A stretch of DNA of 64,000 nt from Rhinopithecus roxellana (GCF_007565055.1 NC_044557.1:78874595-78938594); one strand, 5' to 3'. Shown: positions 34,901-46,623, counted from the stretch's first letter. Translations and numbers: made by a program. Notes: generated from the sequence alone by a model not told the origin.

Positions 34901-37895
34901 CAGGCAACAACCCACAGAATATGCCATCTTCTAATCTGTACATGGAATACATGCTCCATCATAAAGCAAGTTTCAATAATTTTTTTAAATAAAATAATTC
35001 TAAGCACACTCTTGCACTGCAGTATAATATGAGTAGAAATAAAAATCAAGAAGATGTCTCAAAACTGAACAAACACATGGAAATTAAACAACTTGCTTCT
35101 GAAGAACTCCTGGGTGAACATTAAAATTAAGGCAGAAATTTTTTTAAAAAATTTGATGCTAATGAAAATAGAACACAATTTACCAAAATATCTGGGATAC
35201 AGCTAAAGAATGTTAAAAAGAGGCTGGGCGCGGTGGCTCAAGCCTGTAATCCCAGCACTTTGGGAGGCCGAGACGGGCGGATCATGAGGTCAGGAGATCG
35301 AGACCATCCTGGCTAACATGGTGAAACCCCGTCTCTACTAAAAAATACAAAAAACTAGCCGGGCGACGAGGCGGGCGCCTGTAGTCCCAGCTACTCGGGA
35401 GGCTGAGACAGGAGAATGGCGTGAACCCGGGAGGCGGAGCTTGCAGTGAGCTGAGAGCCGCCCACTGCACTCCAGCCTGGGCGGCAGAGCAAGACTCTGT
35501 CTCAAAAAAAAAAAAATAAATAAAATAAAATAAAAAAAGAATGTTAAAAAGAAAGTTTATAGCCCTAAATGTCTTCATCAAAAAATTTAGAAACATCTCT
35601 AATTCTTAACAATCTAATGTTGCAACTAAAGAAACTAGAAAAAAAAAAACTTATCAAGAAGCTAATAGAATAAAAGAAATACTCATAATTAGATAACTTG
35701 ATGAAATTGGTATGCCAAAATCTATATGAAGTATCAATGAAAAAAAAAGAATTGGTTTTTCAAAACAAAAACAAAACAAAATTAAAACAAGATTGATAGA
35801 CTGCTAGCTAGATTAACAAAGAAAAAAATGAGAAGGTACAAATAAATACATCAGAAATGACCAAGACAGCATTACAACTAAAACCACAGAAATACAAAAG
35901 CTTCTCAGAGAATACTATAAGTAACTCTATGCACACAAATTAGAAACTCTGAAAAAAAAAAAGAATTACTAGAAATATGAAATCTTCTACAACTGAATCA
36001 TGAAGAGATAGAAATCTTGAATAGGCCAATATGGGACTTTGAAATTGAATCAGTAAGAATAAATGATAATAATAATTAATAATAATAATAATAAAATCCT
36101 ACTAACCAAAAAAGCCTGGACTAGAGGGACTCATAGATGAATCCAATCAAACATAAAAAGAACTGGTACAAATCCTACTGAAAATATTCCCAAAATTCAA
36201 GGAGGTGGTGCTCTTACCTAACTCATTTCATGAAGCCAGCACTACCATAATAAAGAATCTAGCAGAGACACGACAAAGAAAGAAACCTTCAAGACAATAT
36301 CCCTGATAAACACAGACATACAAATCCTCAACAAAACTCTAGCAAGCCAAAGCAGCAGAACAAATAGGCTTTATTCCTGGTTTGCAAGGTTGGTTTAATA
36401 TATGCAAATCAATAAATGTGATTTACTGAACAGAATTAAAAAGAAAAACCATATGATGATCTCAGCAGATGCAGAAAAAGCTTTTGATAAAATCTAACAT
36501 ATTTTTATGATAAAAACTATCAAGAAGCTAGGCACTGAACAAACATACTTTAAAATAATAAGTGCTATCTATAACAAACCCACGGTCAACATCATGTTGA
36601 ATGGGCAAAAACTGGAACCATTTTTTTTTTTTTGAGAACTGAAACAAGACAAGGCTGCCTACTACTGTCACTGTTCCTATTCAACATAGTACTGGTTCTA
36701 ACCAGAGCAATCAGACGAGAGAAAGAATCAAATACATCCTAATAAGAAAATAACTCAAACTGTCTCTCTTCACTGGTGATATAATTATATAACTAGAAAA
36801 CTCTAAAGAATCCAACAAAAGGCCCTTAGAACTGGTAAACAACTTCACGGATGTTTAAGGATACAAAATCAATGTATAGAAATTACTGACATTTCTATAT
36901 ACCAATAATGTCCAGTGTGAGAGTCAAATCAAGAACACCATCCTATTTACAATTGCCAAAAAGAAGAATAAATACCTAGGAATACAGCTAAGGAGGTAAA
37001 ATATCTCCACAAGCAGAACTAAAAACACTGCTGAAGAAAATGAGACACGACACAAAGAAATGAAAAAATATATATCTCATGCTCATGGATTGTAAGAATC
37101 AATATTGTGAAAAGGCCATACTGGCCAAAGCAATGTATAGATTCAACATTCAACACTAGCCCTATCAAACTTCCAATGACATTCTTCACAGAGTTAAGAA
37201 AAACTATTTTAAAATTCACATGGAATCAAAAAGAGGCTGAATAGCCAAAACAATCCTAAGCAAAAAGAACAAAGCCAGAGGCATAACACTACTCGACTTG
37301 AAACTGTACTATATGACTATGGAAACCAAACATTATGCTTCTGGTACAAAAACAGACGCACAGGCCAAGGCAACAGCATATAAAACTTGGAAATAAAGCC
37401 ACATACCAACAACCATCTGGTCTTTGATCTTTGACAATGCTGACGAAAACAATAAATGGGGAAAGACTCCCTATTCAATAAATGGTGCTGGGATAACTGG
37501 CTAGCCATATGCAGGATATTGAAACTGGACTCTTTCTTTACACCACATGCAAAAATTAACTTAAGATGGATTAATATTTAAATATAATATCTAAAACTAC
37601 AAAAAAATCCTAGATGAAAACCTAGGAAAACCTCTTTTTCAGAAGAGAGAAGTGAGAAGAAAGAGACTGAAGGCAAGAATATCAGTTATGCAAGATGGCA
37701 ACAATAGACCCAGGGACTAAGGAAGAGAAGAGGGAGAGAGGAGGGCAAGGGTAAAGAAACTTACTGTTGAGTGCTATGCTCACTATCTGCATGACGAGAT
37801 CATTTGTATCCCAAACCTGAGCATCATGCTATATACCCATGTAACAATCCTGCACATGTACCCCTTGAATGTGAAAGAAAAGTAGATTTTAACAA
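31925..37895 (+). pseudogene. Nearly full-length dead L1 with 5' UTR, ORF1, ORF2 and 3' UTR
   Basis: The 5' end AGACAAGATGGTGGACTAGA is a typical L1 5' UTR start. A GC-rich 5' UTR continues to about 33340. ORF1 remnants (coiled coil and RNA-binding parts) run to about 34290. ORF2 runs from about 34330 (ACATAACAATACTAACCTTG) to about 37840, and the 3' UTR contains CCATGTAACAATCCTGCACA. Net length without the inserted Alu is about 5.65 kb, close to an intact 6-kb L1. Stops and frameshifts are dense in both ORFs. A T22 tract interrupts the end of ORF1 at 34112-34133, and a (TAA)n patch lies at 36061-36095. No poly(A) tail is left. Confidence 0.88.
35222..35535 (+). mobile_element. Young AluY inserted in L1 ORF2
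   Basis: The full-length element opens GGCTGGGCGCGGTGGCTCAA with a tail of A and TAAAA units. The 16-bp target duplication AAAGAATGTTAAAAAG is perfect (35205-35220 and 35536-35551). Low divergence and the GGCTCAAGCCTGTAATCCC bases fit the monkey AluY type. The insertion postdates the L1 around it. Confidence 0.97.
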
Positions 37896-38250
37896 AATTA
37901 GTTAGACCACAGTAACAACAATCTAGTTCTGGGCTAAAAAGTGCCTTAAAAATAATGGTCTTGGAGAAAAGTGGAGATATTCAAGAAGGTGTTTTTGTTG
38001 TTATTGTTGTTGTTGTTTTAAGACTATTTGAAAAGCTTCTTTTCAAGCTCCACTGATCGACAGCTGTGGTTGCCTAGAGACCTAAGAACACTTAATGAGT
38101 TTCCATTGTTCGGTAATCAAGGTGTCCACAATTCCTACTTCCCCCTTAAAGCCTGGGAAAAAAGTCTCTTCCCCCTTAAGGTTTGAGAAAGAATTGGAAA
38201 CATATTAATGTGACGGGTGATGAGAAAATTTAGCCACTCAATAGCATAGT
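37896..38250. other. Unclassified sequence
   Basis: Short TTG/TTA repeats lie at about 37991-38020. Two similar CTTCCCCCTTAA boxes occur near 38140 and 38170. Nothing coding. Confidence 0.4.
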
Positions 38251-38832
38251 AGTACCCTCCTTATCTGGGGAACATACCTTCCAAGACCCTCAGTAGATGC
38301 TTGAAAATGAAGATGGTACCAAATCCTATATATGCTGGGTTTTTACCTATCTTAAATATCTATAGTAAACGTTAATTTATTATTTATTTAATTTATAATA
38401 GTTATGTGAGCATGATCTCTCTCAAAATATCTTATTGTACTGTATTCACCATTCTTGTGATGATATGAATTGGTAAAATGTCAACAAGATGAGGTGAGGT
38501 GAATGACGTAGGCATTGTGACAAACTACAGAAAATACATAGGAAGGAGGCATCATCTGCTTTGGGTAATCCTGGAACAGCAAGCCATAATGTTGATGGTT
38601 GGATGCCAGGAGCAGATGACAGTCTGGATACCCTGGACAAAGGGATGAGCTATGTCCTATGCAGGACAGATAAGGATGGGTGTGCAGTTTCATTGTGCTA
38701 CTCAGAACAGTGTGCAATTTAAAACCTATGAATTATTTATTTCTGGGGATTTGCACTTAATATTTTCAGACTCTGGTTGATTGAGGATAACTGAAACTGT
38801 GGAAATAAAAATACTTATAAAGGGAGATTACT
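38251..38832. mobile_element. Tigger-family DNA transposon remnant (non-autonomous)
   Basis: The left end TAGTACCCTCCTTATCTGGG and the right end (reverse complement TACAGTAATCTCCCTTTATA) form decayed terminal inverted repeats. The interior includes CCTTCCAAGACCCTCAGTAG, TCTCTCTCAAAATATCTTAT and GAATGACGTAGGCATTGTGA, as in a remembered Tigger MITE. No transposase frame is present. Confidence 0.75.
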
Positions 38833-39049
38833 GTATTAGCTTTACTACTCTTATCAAAATTAGTTTTGATAAATTACTATATCAGAAAAAGGTAATTTAG
38901 AGAAGCTTAGGGCGTGCGTATTTTTTTCCAGGTGAACATATAACAGAACAAAAATGAAAATAAACTATTAGTACAGGTTATTTGCAGGTTATTTGTAAGA
39001 ATAATAGATAAAAACATGAAGAACTTGTTGTTTATGTAAGCTGTATATA

Positions 39050-39200
39050 TTTTAGTGTTTACTTACACCAAGAAATGATAAGTACTTGAGGTGATGGTAT
39101 CATAAGTATCATGATTTGATCATGACACATTGTATGCTTATGCCAAAATATCACATGTGCCTCATAGATATATGCTATTATGTATTAATAAAAATAATTT
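39050..39200 (+). mobile_element. L1 3' UTR end (L1MA/L1MB-like)
   Basis: AAATGATAAGTACTTGAGGT, then TGACACATTGTATGCTTATG, then CAAAATATCACATGTGCC, then a TATGTATTAATAAAAAT end. This is the terminal 150 bp of an old L1, with no attached ORF2. Confidence 0.7.
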
Positions 39201-39948
39201 GTAAAAGAGTGCTTAACTGTCTAATAAAATAAACATTGTGACAAGCACTTTATGTTTGATAGTAAACTATATGATTGCTTCCAGCCAAATCCAAAATTTT
39301 CATCAAAATACAGTTTTCAATCCACACTAACGATTTAATTAAAACATAATAGAAAACCCAGACATCTGTGCTATGAGGCATGGAAAAGTCTGTCCTAGAA
39401 ACAGGGTCACAAGCAGTCCATTCTGTAGACTGTCTTTGATAAACTAGTAAGAGTTACTTCTGGTCAGGTGTCACCCTGTGCATGACTGATGGGCTTAGGT
39501 ATAATTTAATACGATTTTTTCTATTGCCATAAACTTTATATTAGCATAGAACTAACTGCTCTGTAAAAGTAATTTGGAGTATTTTGAAGATTTTCTGCAT
39601 TGTCAGATATCTAAGCTATTTCCAAATTTTTATCTTATAAATAAATGATGAAATGAGTATCTTGGTGCTTAAATATGTTGGATATCAGGGCTTATTTCAC
39701 AAAGAGTGAACTATGATATGTAAAATTATGTGCAAATGTTTTGAGGTGATGTTTTGAAAATTATTAGTATTTTTTTCCTGCTTTATTCACTGCAATTCAG
39801 ACTATTTCTTGTTTTATGAAAATATTTAGTTACTGTGAAAACACACTAAAGGGGAAGATAAAGGAAATATGCAGGGACACAGCTTATGACATCACCTTTA
39901 GCTTATAGAAACATGAAATGCCACAAGTACATGGATTGTTGGTCTATG
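39201..39948. other. Unclassified sequence
   Basis: No repeat was recognised and no reading frame over 50 codons is present. Confidence 0.4.
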
Positions 39949-40100
39949 GCAGGGGTTGGCAAACTCTTTCAATAAAGGGCCATATTGTAAAAGTTTTAGG
40001 CGGTACGGAACATACAATATCCATTGCAACCACTACTCTGCTCTTGTAGTATGAAGTAAATCACAGACTATAAGCAAAGGAATTACCTACTGTGTTCAAA
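39949..40100. mobile_element. hAT-Charlie-type DNA transposon end
   Basis: CAGGGGTTGGCAAACTCTTT and AAAGGGCCATATTGTAAAAG followed by a TTTTAGGC block are typical of one end of a Charlie-derived MITE. The other end is missing. Confidence 0.65.
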
Positions 40101-40183
40101 TTAAACATTTTTATGCATTTCTTTTATTAAATCTGTTTTAATGTACACCTTTATGATTAACAGCAAGGTTTAAGAATTTGGAT

Positions 40184-40360
40184 TTTTGATAATCAATCTA
40201 TACTTTTTTGTTAATTTACTTGGAAATTTCAAATTTTTATTTTTATTCTTTGCTTTTTTACCATATTGGCAATTTTGATAATCAATCTATACTTTTTGTT
40301 AATTTATTTGGTAATTTCACATTTTTATTTTTATTCTTTGCTTTTTTACCATATTGGCAA
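40184..40360. repeat. 89-bp tandem duplication
   Basis: Unit 1 (40184-40272) and unit 2 (40273-40360) both begin TTTTGATAATCAATCTATAC and end TTTTTTACCATATTGGCAA. They differ by one T deletion and a few substitutions. Confidence 0.95.
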
Positions 40361-40499
40361 TTTAATTATTTGATTGGTCAACTATATTATAAAAATGAAG
40401 TCTTATATTATCTAGTTTAGAAAAAAACTGTGATTTAAGTTATTTTCTTAATTTCGTGATTCATATACTGTCACATCACCGAGAACAGGCAGTGGCTGG

Positions 40500-40847
40500 T
40501 GTTGGGGTCTGCATGTTTCCTAAACAAAGGAATGAACACACAAGACAACACAAGACAAGACAAACATGGCGGCCGCGCCGAACTACACGCTCCACTTTAT
40601 TTTATACAGTCATTTGTGGAATGTTACCAAGTCACAAGACACATTGTTGTTTTTCTGACCTTTCCCTTTCTGGATTTTCAAGATGTTTACACATAAACAA
40701 GCCCCCAGGGTTTGCTGTTTGCAGCTGGCTCCTATCAGGAACGCCTTGCTTCGTTTGCAAGAGCAGGACTTATCGGGAAGCCCTGCTTCGTTTGCAAGGG
40801 CAGGACTTATCGGGAACATCTTGTTTGCAAGCAAGTAGTCCTCTACA
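40500..40847 (-). mobile_element. Solo LTR of a class II (ERVK-like) endogenous retrovirus, copy 1
   Basis: On the minus strand the 348-bp element runs from TGTAGAGGACTACTTGC to ATGCAGACCCCAACA. TG/CA ends are intact and flanked by a perfect 6-bp duplication, GGCTGG (40494-40499 and 40848-40853). A 6-bp duplication is characteristic of beta-like retroviruses. A combined TATA/polyadenylation box TATAAAATAAAG lies at about 40595-40606, followed by a CpG-rich CGCGGCCGCCATG segment. The probable U3 contains a 37-bp tandem duplication (40743-40779 and 40780-40816). A plus-strand 226-codon open stretch (40456-41136) crosses the LTR by chance. A related copy lies at 58119-58442. Confidence 0.9.
40743..40816 (-). 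repeat. 37-bp tandem duplication within the solo LTR
   Basis: Two units beginning GCCTTGCTTCGTTTGCAAG and GCCCTGCTTCGTTTGCAAG and ending GGACTTATCGGGAA differ at only two or three bases. The copy at 58 kb has the motif once. In retroviral LTRs such U3 duplications often carry enhancer sites; that role is inferred here. Confidence 0.95.
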
Positions 40848-40853
40848 GGCTGG

Positions 40854-41769
40854 AGTTGGTATGGGTTGCAAGGAAAGTTTTGATGATTGCTGTTGTTATG
40901 CTTATTTTCTTAGTTTTTGTTTTCTGCTTTTATTTTTTATTCTACATGCTGTAATATTAATTGATGTTTTTGAGTATCACCCAGAAAGTGTAGAGAACAA
41001 ACATTGTAAGAAAGTTGGATGTCAAATGCCTTGCCCACACTGTTCCAGACCTTCACTTAGTGTTTATGAAAAGTTTTCGCAGGCTATGATTTGCTTGCAT
41101 TTATCTCTCTCTCTAGCCCACGTCCTCTCTAGGTAACATTCTTTTACTATCTCATTGCTATACACACTGAAGAAAATCCACTACCTTGTTATCTGAAGGT
41201 GTAATCACTGGTCTTCTTTAAACCAGGTATTTTAGGTACTGGATATGTCAACCTATATGAATTCAGTCTATTGCCCTAAAAATGTAGGACTGAGTTTGTT
41301 TTTATTCCCTCTCCAAGTTAATGAGAGAAAAAATATGTAAATAAATTTGGAAAAGTCTTGAGAACTCTCTGAGGCCATTGTTTGCAAGGGAGAATTCAAA
41401 AGAGCTAAGAGCATGTGGCATGAAGCCCCATCCACTCTTCTTTAATTCAGGAAATTCAATAAGGAGAGAATGTGATTCTGAGCAAAATATGGAAGGTGTG
41501 ATGTTGGGTGGTGTTCTTCAAGTACTCTCGTTGTAATTGATTATCATGTATCTAAAGACATTGCCTTTGTTCGTATAGGAGTAGCTGTATGAACTGTAGT
41601 ATGTAGGTATGGTTGAATTTAAATTTGCATATCTGGATCTAACTCTGAGTGATAACATTCAGGGGGTTTCTGTTCTTTATGAACAGAACACTTATTCAAT
41701 AAATATGTATTATTGCCTAGCAATATCCATGAAATTTGATATGTTAGATTGTGCTGTCCAATTCTTTCA
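40854..41769. other. Unclassified sequence
   Basis: No repeat or gene was recognised. A TCTCTCTCTCT patch lies near 41105. The tail of the 226-codon open stretch (to 41136) has no domain. Confidence 0.45.
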
Positions 41770-41831
41770 ATAAAAGTAGCATGATGTTTTGTGTCAGAAT
41801 GACCGGACTTTAAACCTCACTCTGACCAAGT
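41770..41831 (+). repeat. MIR, left part (split by LTR)
   Basis: GTGTCAGAATGACCGGACTT and TCTGACCAAGT align with the MIR centre and join in sense to the MIR piece at 42389 once the LTR is removed. Confidence 0.6.
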
Positions 41832-42388
41832 TGACCTGAATGTTCACCTCAGCTTGTCTTAACTTTGGACTGGCTTCTTCCTGACTCCAAGTCCCTGACT
41901 TTCCTTTTCTTAGAGCATTTACTTTAGAAAACTTGCCATTGTAAATTATTTCTCTGTCCTTTGAGATGTAAATTTTTAAAAAGTCTCTTACCAGTTTTAC
42001 AATCCAGGACATTCTTTTTTGAGGCCCTGGGGGCTCTCTCTTTGAAAGCTAAAGATCAAGTAAGACAGTGCACCCAGTTCCTAGTCTCTGTGGGTGATTA
42101 GGGCGATAACCTCAGTGGGATCCTTGCTCCAAGTTGTAAAACCACCTCTGGCCATGAAGATAAGAAGAGAAAGTTTAGCTTTCCTTTGGGTAAGGCCAAT
42201 TAAGAAACTCAGATGAACTAGGAATCACCCACCCCAGCTCTTAAAATTCTTTCCACTCTTTGTTTCTTGAAAGTGAGTTTCCAGGCTTTGTCTGTGCTCT
42301 CTCCCATGTTGCTGGCATTTCTATCAGAATAAATTGCCATTTGCCCATCTTGTCTGGTGTGACTTTCTATATGCTAGTTCCTTGACAC
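41832..42388 (+). mobile_element. Solo LTR, ERV1-like, inserted in a MIR
   Basis: The element starts TGACCTGAATGTTCACC and ends CTAGTTCCTTGACAC. It contains AAGTTGTAAAACCACCTC, CTTTGTTTCTTGAAAGTGAG and an AATAAA at about 42329 just before a CATCTTGTCTGGTGTGAC end, the layout of an LTR R/U5. Flanks AAGT and GAGT suggest a 4-bp duplication as in class I elements. The family was not named. Confidence 0.7.
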
Positions 42389-42530
42389 GAGTTGCTAAAT
42401 CTCTCTGTGTCTTGGTTTCCACATTTGTAAAATAAAGACAGGAATCCCTATCTGACAGAATTATTGAGAGCAGTCAATGAAAAAAAGCATGTTAGCACAT
42501 GACATAGACATGCATTACAATGAATAAATT
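42389..42530 (+). repeat. MIR, right part
   Basis: GAGTTGCTAAATCTCTCTGT, TTTCCACATTTGTAAAATAA, then GAATTATTGAGAGCAGTCAA: the 3' half of a MIR in sense orientation. Confidence 0.8.
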
Positions 42531-43399
42531 GTTTTTTTTACACGGATCCTTCATCAAGAGAATACACTTTAAGTGCACACTAACTGACTTTTCTAGCATT
42601 GACCTTGACTTTCTACACACTTGTGCATATTAAATGTACAGAGGAATGTGTATATTCTTTACCTGTGTGTTGGTTTCCCTAATCATTAACCTGAAAGTAC
42701 TTCACAGTTGTCTCTCTCTACTTTTATGAAAATCACTGTTGAAATCTGGTCCCTAGAGCGTCTACTAAGAGAAAGAACTGCTCAAGTGAGACTTAATCCA
42801 AGGTTTCAAAAACTTTACCTATAATGGTGGTCGATGACAAGCACGTAAACAAATAAAAATAATGTAATGCAGAATAGAGAGCTCTAATAGAAGGACAAGG
42901 ACAGGATGCTAAAATGAAAATTGTCCCCTTACTACCTTTGAAGTGCAAAAACAAACTTTGACTCTTGGAAAGACTTCTGCTCCATTATTTAAATTAAAAA
43001 TAATGAGTTTAATCGAAAAAATTGTCTGGTTCTGGTGTCTTGAGTTTCCCGTAGTAGAGAAACTTGTCCAGCAGCCAGAACAAATGGTTCCTAAATGACC
43101 CTCTTCTGTCCTCTAGTGGTAATCTGTAGAATTACTTCATCCTCGGTTCAAGATTGACCCATCCATCCCTTTGTTGAAAATAATTTTATCAAATCCTGCA
43201 TTTGAGGAGTAGAAATGTTAAAATATTCTCTAAGGAAACTAAGAACACAGAAAATAATTTTATGTTCTCTGAAAACATAATAAAAGTGAATTTCACCACA
43301 AATAGGCTCCACATTTATCCTTGGTTCTGTCAGTTTGACCAAAGGTTTAACTAGGAAGAAATAATGATAATTATACTGAAAACGAATAAAAGAAATAAA
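42531..43399. other. Unclassified sequence
   Basis: No repeat was recognised. A 101-codon minus-strand frame (43148-43453) runs into the MIR and has no recognisable domain. Confidence 0.45.
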
Positions 43400-43660
43400 C
43401 TTAATTGAGCATTTACCACATGTTCGGGACTCCATTGAATGTCTCATGTACATATTTTCATTTGTTTCTCACAAGAAACTGCGAGGTAGATATTACAGAC
43501 ACATTATAGATAGAGACTGAGGTTTAGAGTGGTTAAGCGTCTTTTGCTCAAGATCAAACCATCATCAAGTAAAATATTTGGTATCAAGTAAAATATTTGG
43601 GATCTGGCTCAGTTGTCTAGCCCAGATTTAAGCCTTATACATTCTTCTCTACCTAATAAA
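43400..43660 (-). repeat. MIR SINE, minus strand
   Basis: TTGAGCATTTACCACATGTT, then CAAGAAACTGCGAGGTAGAT, then GACTGAGGTTTAGAGTGG, then TCAAGATCAAACCATCATCA: the standard MIR reverse complement. A 19-bp duplication (ATCAAGTAAAATATTTGG, twice) lies at 43564-43601. Confidence 0.85.
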
Positions 43661-43734
43661 ATTTCTCAGGTAGCAACAAATTTCAGCCAGAATACACGTT
43701 ATCATTCCTTTGCCCCATGTTTTCTTATATTGTC

Positions 43735-45285
43735 ACATTTCTGTGCTATACATTTCCAAATTTATTTTTAAAATGTCTACAGCGGTTAATGATATTTCTT
43801 CCCTCTTCGTTCTTACCTCAGTCCACCTTGTTCTGCCTTCTGATTTCAAACCATTCTACTGAAAATGCTTTTGTTAAGGTTACCAATGACCTGTGTCAGG
43901 TACCACGGAACAAGAATAGGGTATGTAGATCCCCAGTGATTTTTACTCAAATGCTCAAAAGACTTATATTTAATAGACCACTCTCTCCTTTAAAAAATGT
44001 TATTTTGTCTCTTATTCCTTTTTTTTTTAAGTCTTTATTTTTTCTTCCTCCTCTTTCTTCCCCCTTCTCATCTTTTTCTTCATCTCTCTGGATGGTTTTT
44101 AGTTTATTTTGTAGACTCACATCCTCTATTTGAATTCAGGATAAAGAACCTTTCAGCCTCAGTTTTTGGCTGTCTGTTTATTATTCCTGGAGATTAAAAA
44201 GTAAAATTACATGTAACCAGTTTACAGTCACGTTTGTATCTCTAGCTAAGAAATTTTCTGAGATCCCTATCTAAGTAATTGACATCTCCTTTTCCAAGTC
44301 TCAAATTTATCTGAAACTAAATATATTCTAAATATTTATCTCGGATTTTCTCACCAAGTCACAACATCTTTCTCCATACCTAGTATCTCACATTCTGTCT
44401 TATCTCAATAATTGTCATATTTGTCTAACCTACTCTTCAAACTAGAAATATTCGACCCATACTTTATCTCCACTTCCTTTCCCCCTCATCCCAAACATAT
44501 AACCAGTCAGTAATTCTGTCTCCACTCTTTTCTCCAGCTCCCCATCCAACAGCATTACCCAGGATAGTGACGTTAGTCTCCACACCTGCTGCAAAAACCC
44601 CAGTCCATTCACTTGTTCCATTCTAGCCTAATGCTGCCAGAGCGCTAAAAAAAATAATACTAATAAAAATAAAAAAGTAAAAAAACTTCTTAATATTCTA
44701 ATATATTATTTCACTTACCTAATCAAAGTCATTTCAAGGCTTCCTATTTCACTTAGAATAAAATCTAAACCCTACAATTCCCGGCACAATTCAGCCTCCA
44801 CCCATGTTTTCTTACACTCTTCACCTTGAACAAAACTCCAGCCACTCTCATCTCCTTTCATTTCCTCCCACACAATCTACTTCTGTTTCCAACCCTGAGT
44901 CCCCGGACCCTTATATCCTAGTTGTGAGAAACAACAAAAAGCACCATGTGTTGGTTTCTGTTTCACGGCTTTTAACATTCCCTGAATAATTTTCTTCCCC
45001 CACAAAGTGTTGCCATGCAGCTACCCATACTCAGCCAATCAACACATTTACTTTTCTTGCTTTGCTATTAACTGCTGTATAATTTTTCCACGTCACTTAC
45101 CACTTCCAACATAATATAGAAGTCTCCCGTTAACTATGTTTCATTGTTTGCATAGCTTTCTTCAATGGAATGTAGACTTCATGAGGGCAGGAACCTTTGT
45201 CTTGTTCATTTGTATGACCACCCATAATAAGGCATTGCACATAATAGAAGCGCCATCATTATTTGATCAATGAATGACAAAACGA
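43735..45285 (+). mobile_element. L2 LINE, long 3' part
   Basis: About 1.55 kb of plus-strand L2. The reverse-transcriptase region shows CTACTGAAAATGCTTTTGTT and AAGGTTACCAATGACCTGTG. The C-terminal part shows CTCCACACCTGCTGCAAAAA and TCAAGGCTTCCTATTTCACT. The 3' tail shows CATGAGGGCAGGAACCTTTG and GATCAATGAATG. The frame is destroyed, but the order of blocks is continuous, which is longer than most L2 relics. A poly-pyrimidine stretch (44030-44090) is low complexity. Confidence 0.8.
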
Positions 45286-46369
45286 GTGTGTTATTTTAGG
45301 AAACCTATATCATGCAAAGAAAACTTGAATGTGAACAGCATGTTTTAGCATACCCATTCAAAAGCCTTCTACTTTTACTCAAATTCATTTTTTACCTCTG
45401 TTTAAATAAATTGAAATTGTCTGGTGTAATAAAAAATATGCTTTATTTTATTTGGCAAAATACCTGTGACAGATATGGTTATTGCTCATTTGTTACCATA
45501 CTTTCCAGACATCTATTGAAAAACAAGATCTTAAAGAAAACTCAGATATAACTCCAGTTTAAGGAGCTAATCTGAACTGTCAACACATTATTACTTTCAC
45601 TCTTATTCATGTTATTATATGAACATATTATAAAAAGCATAAGAGAGAAAATGCTCTTATTATAAAATAAGATTTGCTAGAGCACATGTTTTTGTTCACT
45701 ATTGTAACTAAATCCTCAAATATGCAGGAACTAAATTCGTGCAATTCAACTGTTTTGGACATACTAAAATAGAAAGATTTAATGTTATCAAAGTGTCTTA
45801 AAAAACAAAAACAAACAAACAAAAAAAACCCCAGCCAGCTGCCAGTTCCAGTTGCAAGAAGTTCAAGGTTGTTGATGTCTTAGAATCTGTATTTTAGTTG
45901 ATATTTCAGATATATTTAACTCAATCAAGTTATTTTAGCAACTAGGAAATAAAAAGAGGTCATAGGAAGGCTCTCTATTTAAAGAACACTAAAATGTATA
46001 CACCATCTTAGAAGATATTTTAAATCTCTTATTCAAATAATATAATAGTATTGACATATGAATTACAAAATCAACATGAAATGCACAATGTTATTCTGTT
46101 TTCCTTATTTCCTTATTCTAGATTAGCAGAATAAATATTCTTAAAGGGGATTTGAAGAATATATTGAAAAATCAAAGTATAACAGATAAGCATTTTTTTC
46201 TGAACTCATTTAAATTCTGATATCGTTAATTCTTGTCTCTTTAAAATTTTTTTACGATATGTTTATTTCCAAATATATTGCTGGCTCTGTTGTCACTTTA
46301 TAATATCTGGGCTAAGGAAATTGATCAATGATGGTCTTACATTAATAAAATATTTTGTTATTAATGTTC
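45286..46369. other. Unclassified AT-rich sequence
   Basis: No repeat was recognised with confidence. An AAAAACAAACAAACAAAAAA patch lies near 45805. Reading frames are under 80 codons. Confidence 0.45.
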
Positions 46370-46582
46370 TATTGTGATATAGTATATATTTATAAAATTC
46401 ATAAATTGTAAGTCTACAGTAAAATTAACTTTTATAAAACAAACATACTCATGTCTTAGTAAGTTACACAATACAATATTATGTTCCACACAGGGGCTCC
46501 TCTCTGCTCCCCTGAGCCCCATTGCAGTCACTGCCTGAAGGGCAAGTATTTACTTGCATTTCGATCCCATGGATTAGATTTG

Positions 46583-46623
<41 letters not shown>

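Noticed and set aside
40456..41136. 226-codon plus-strand open reading frame, the longest in the window
   Set aside because: It runs through the antisense of an ERVK-like solo LTR and unrelated flank, has no domain, and its cysteine-rich look comes from LTR sequence. The perfect 6-bp target duplication shows the LTR was inserted into the flanks.
43717..44133. 138-codon plus-strand frame
   Set aside because: It lies in degenerate L2 reverse-transcriptase sequence and a pyrimidine-rich patch; not a conserved frame.
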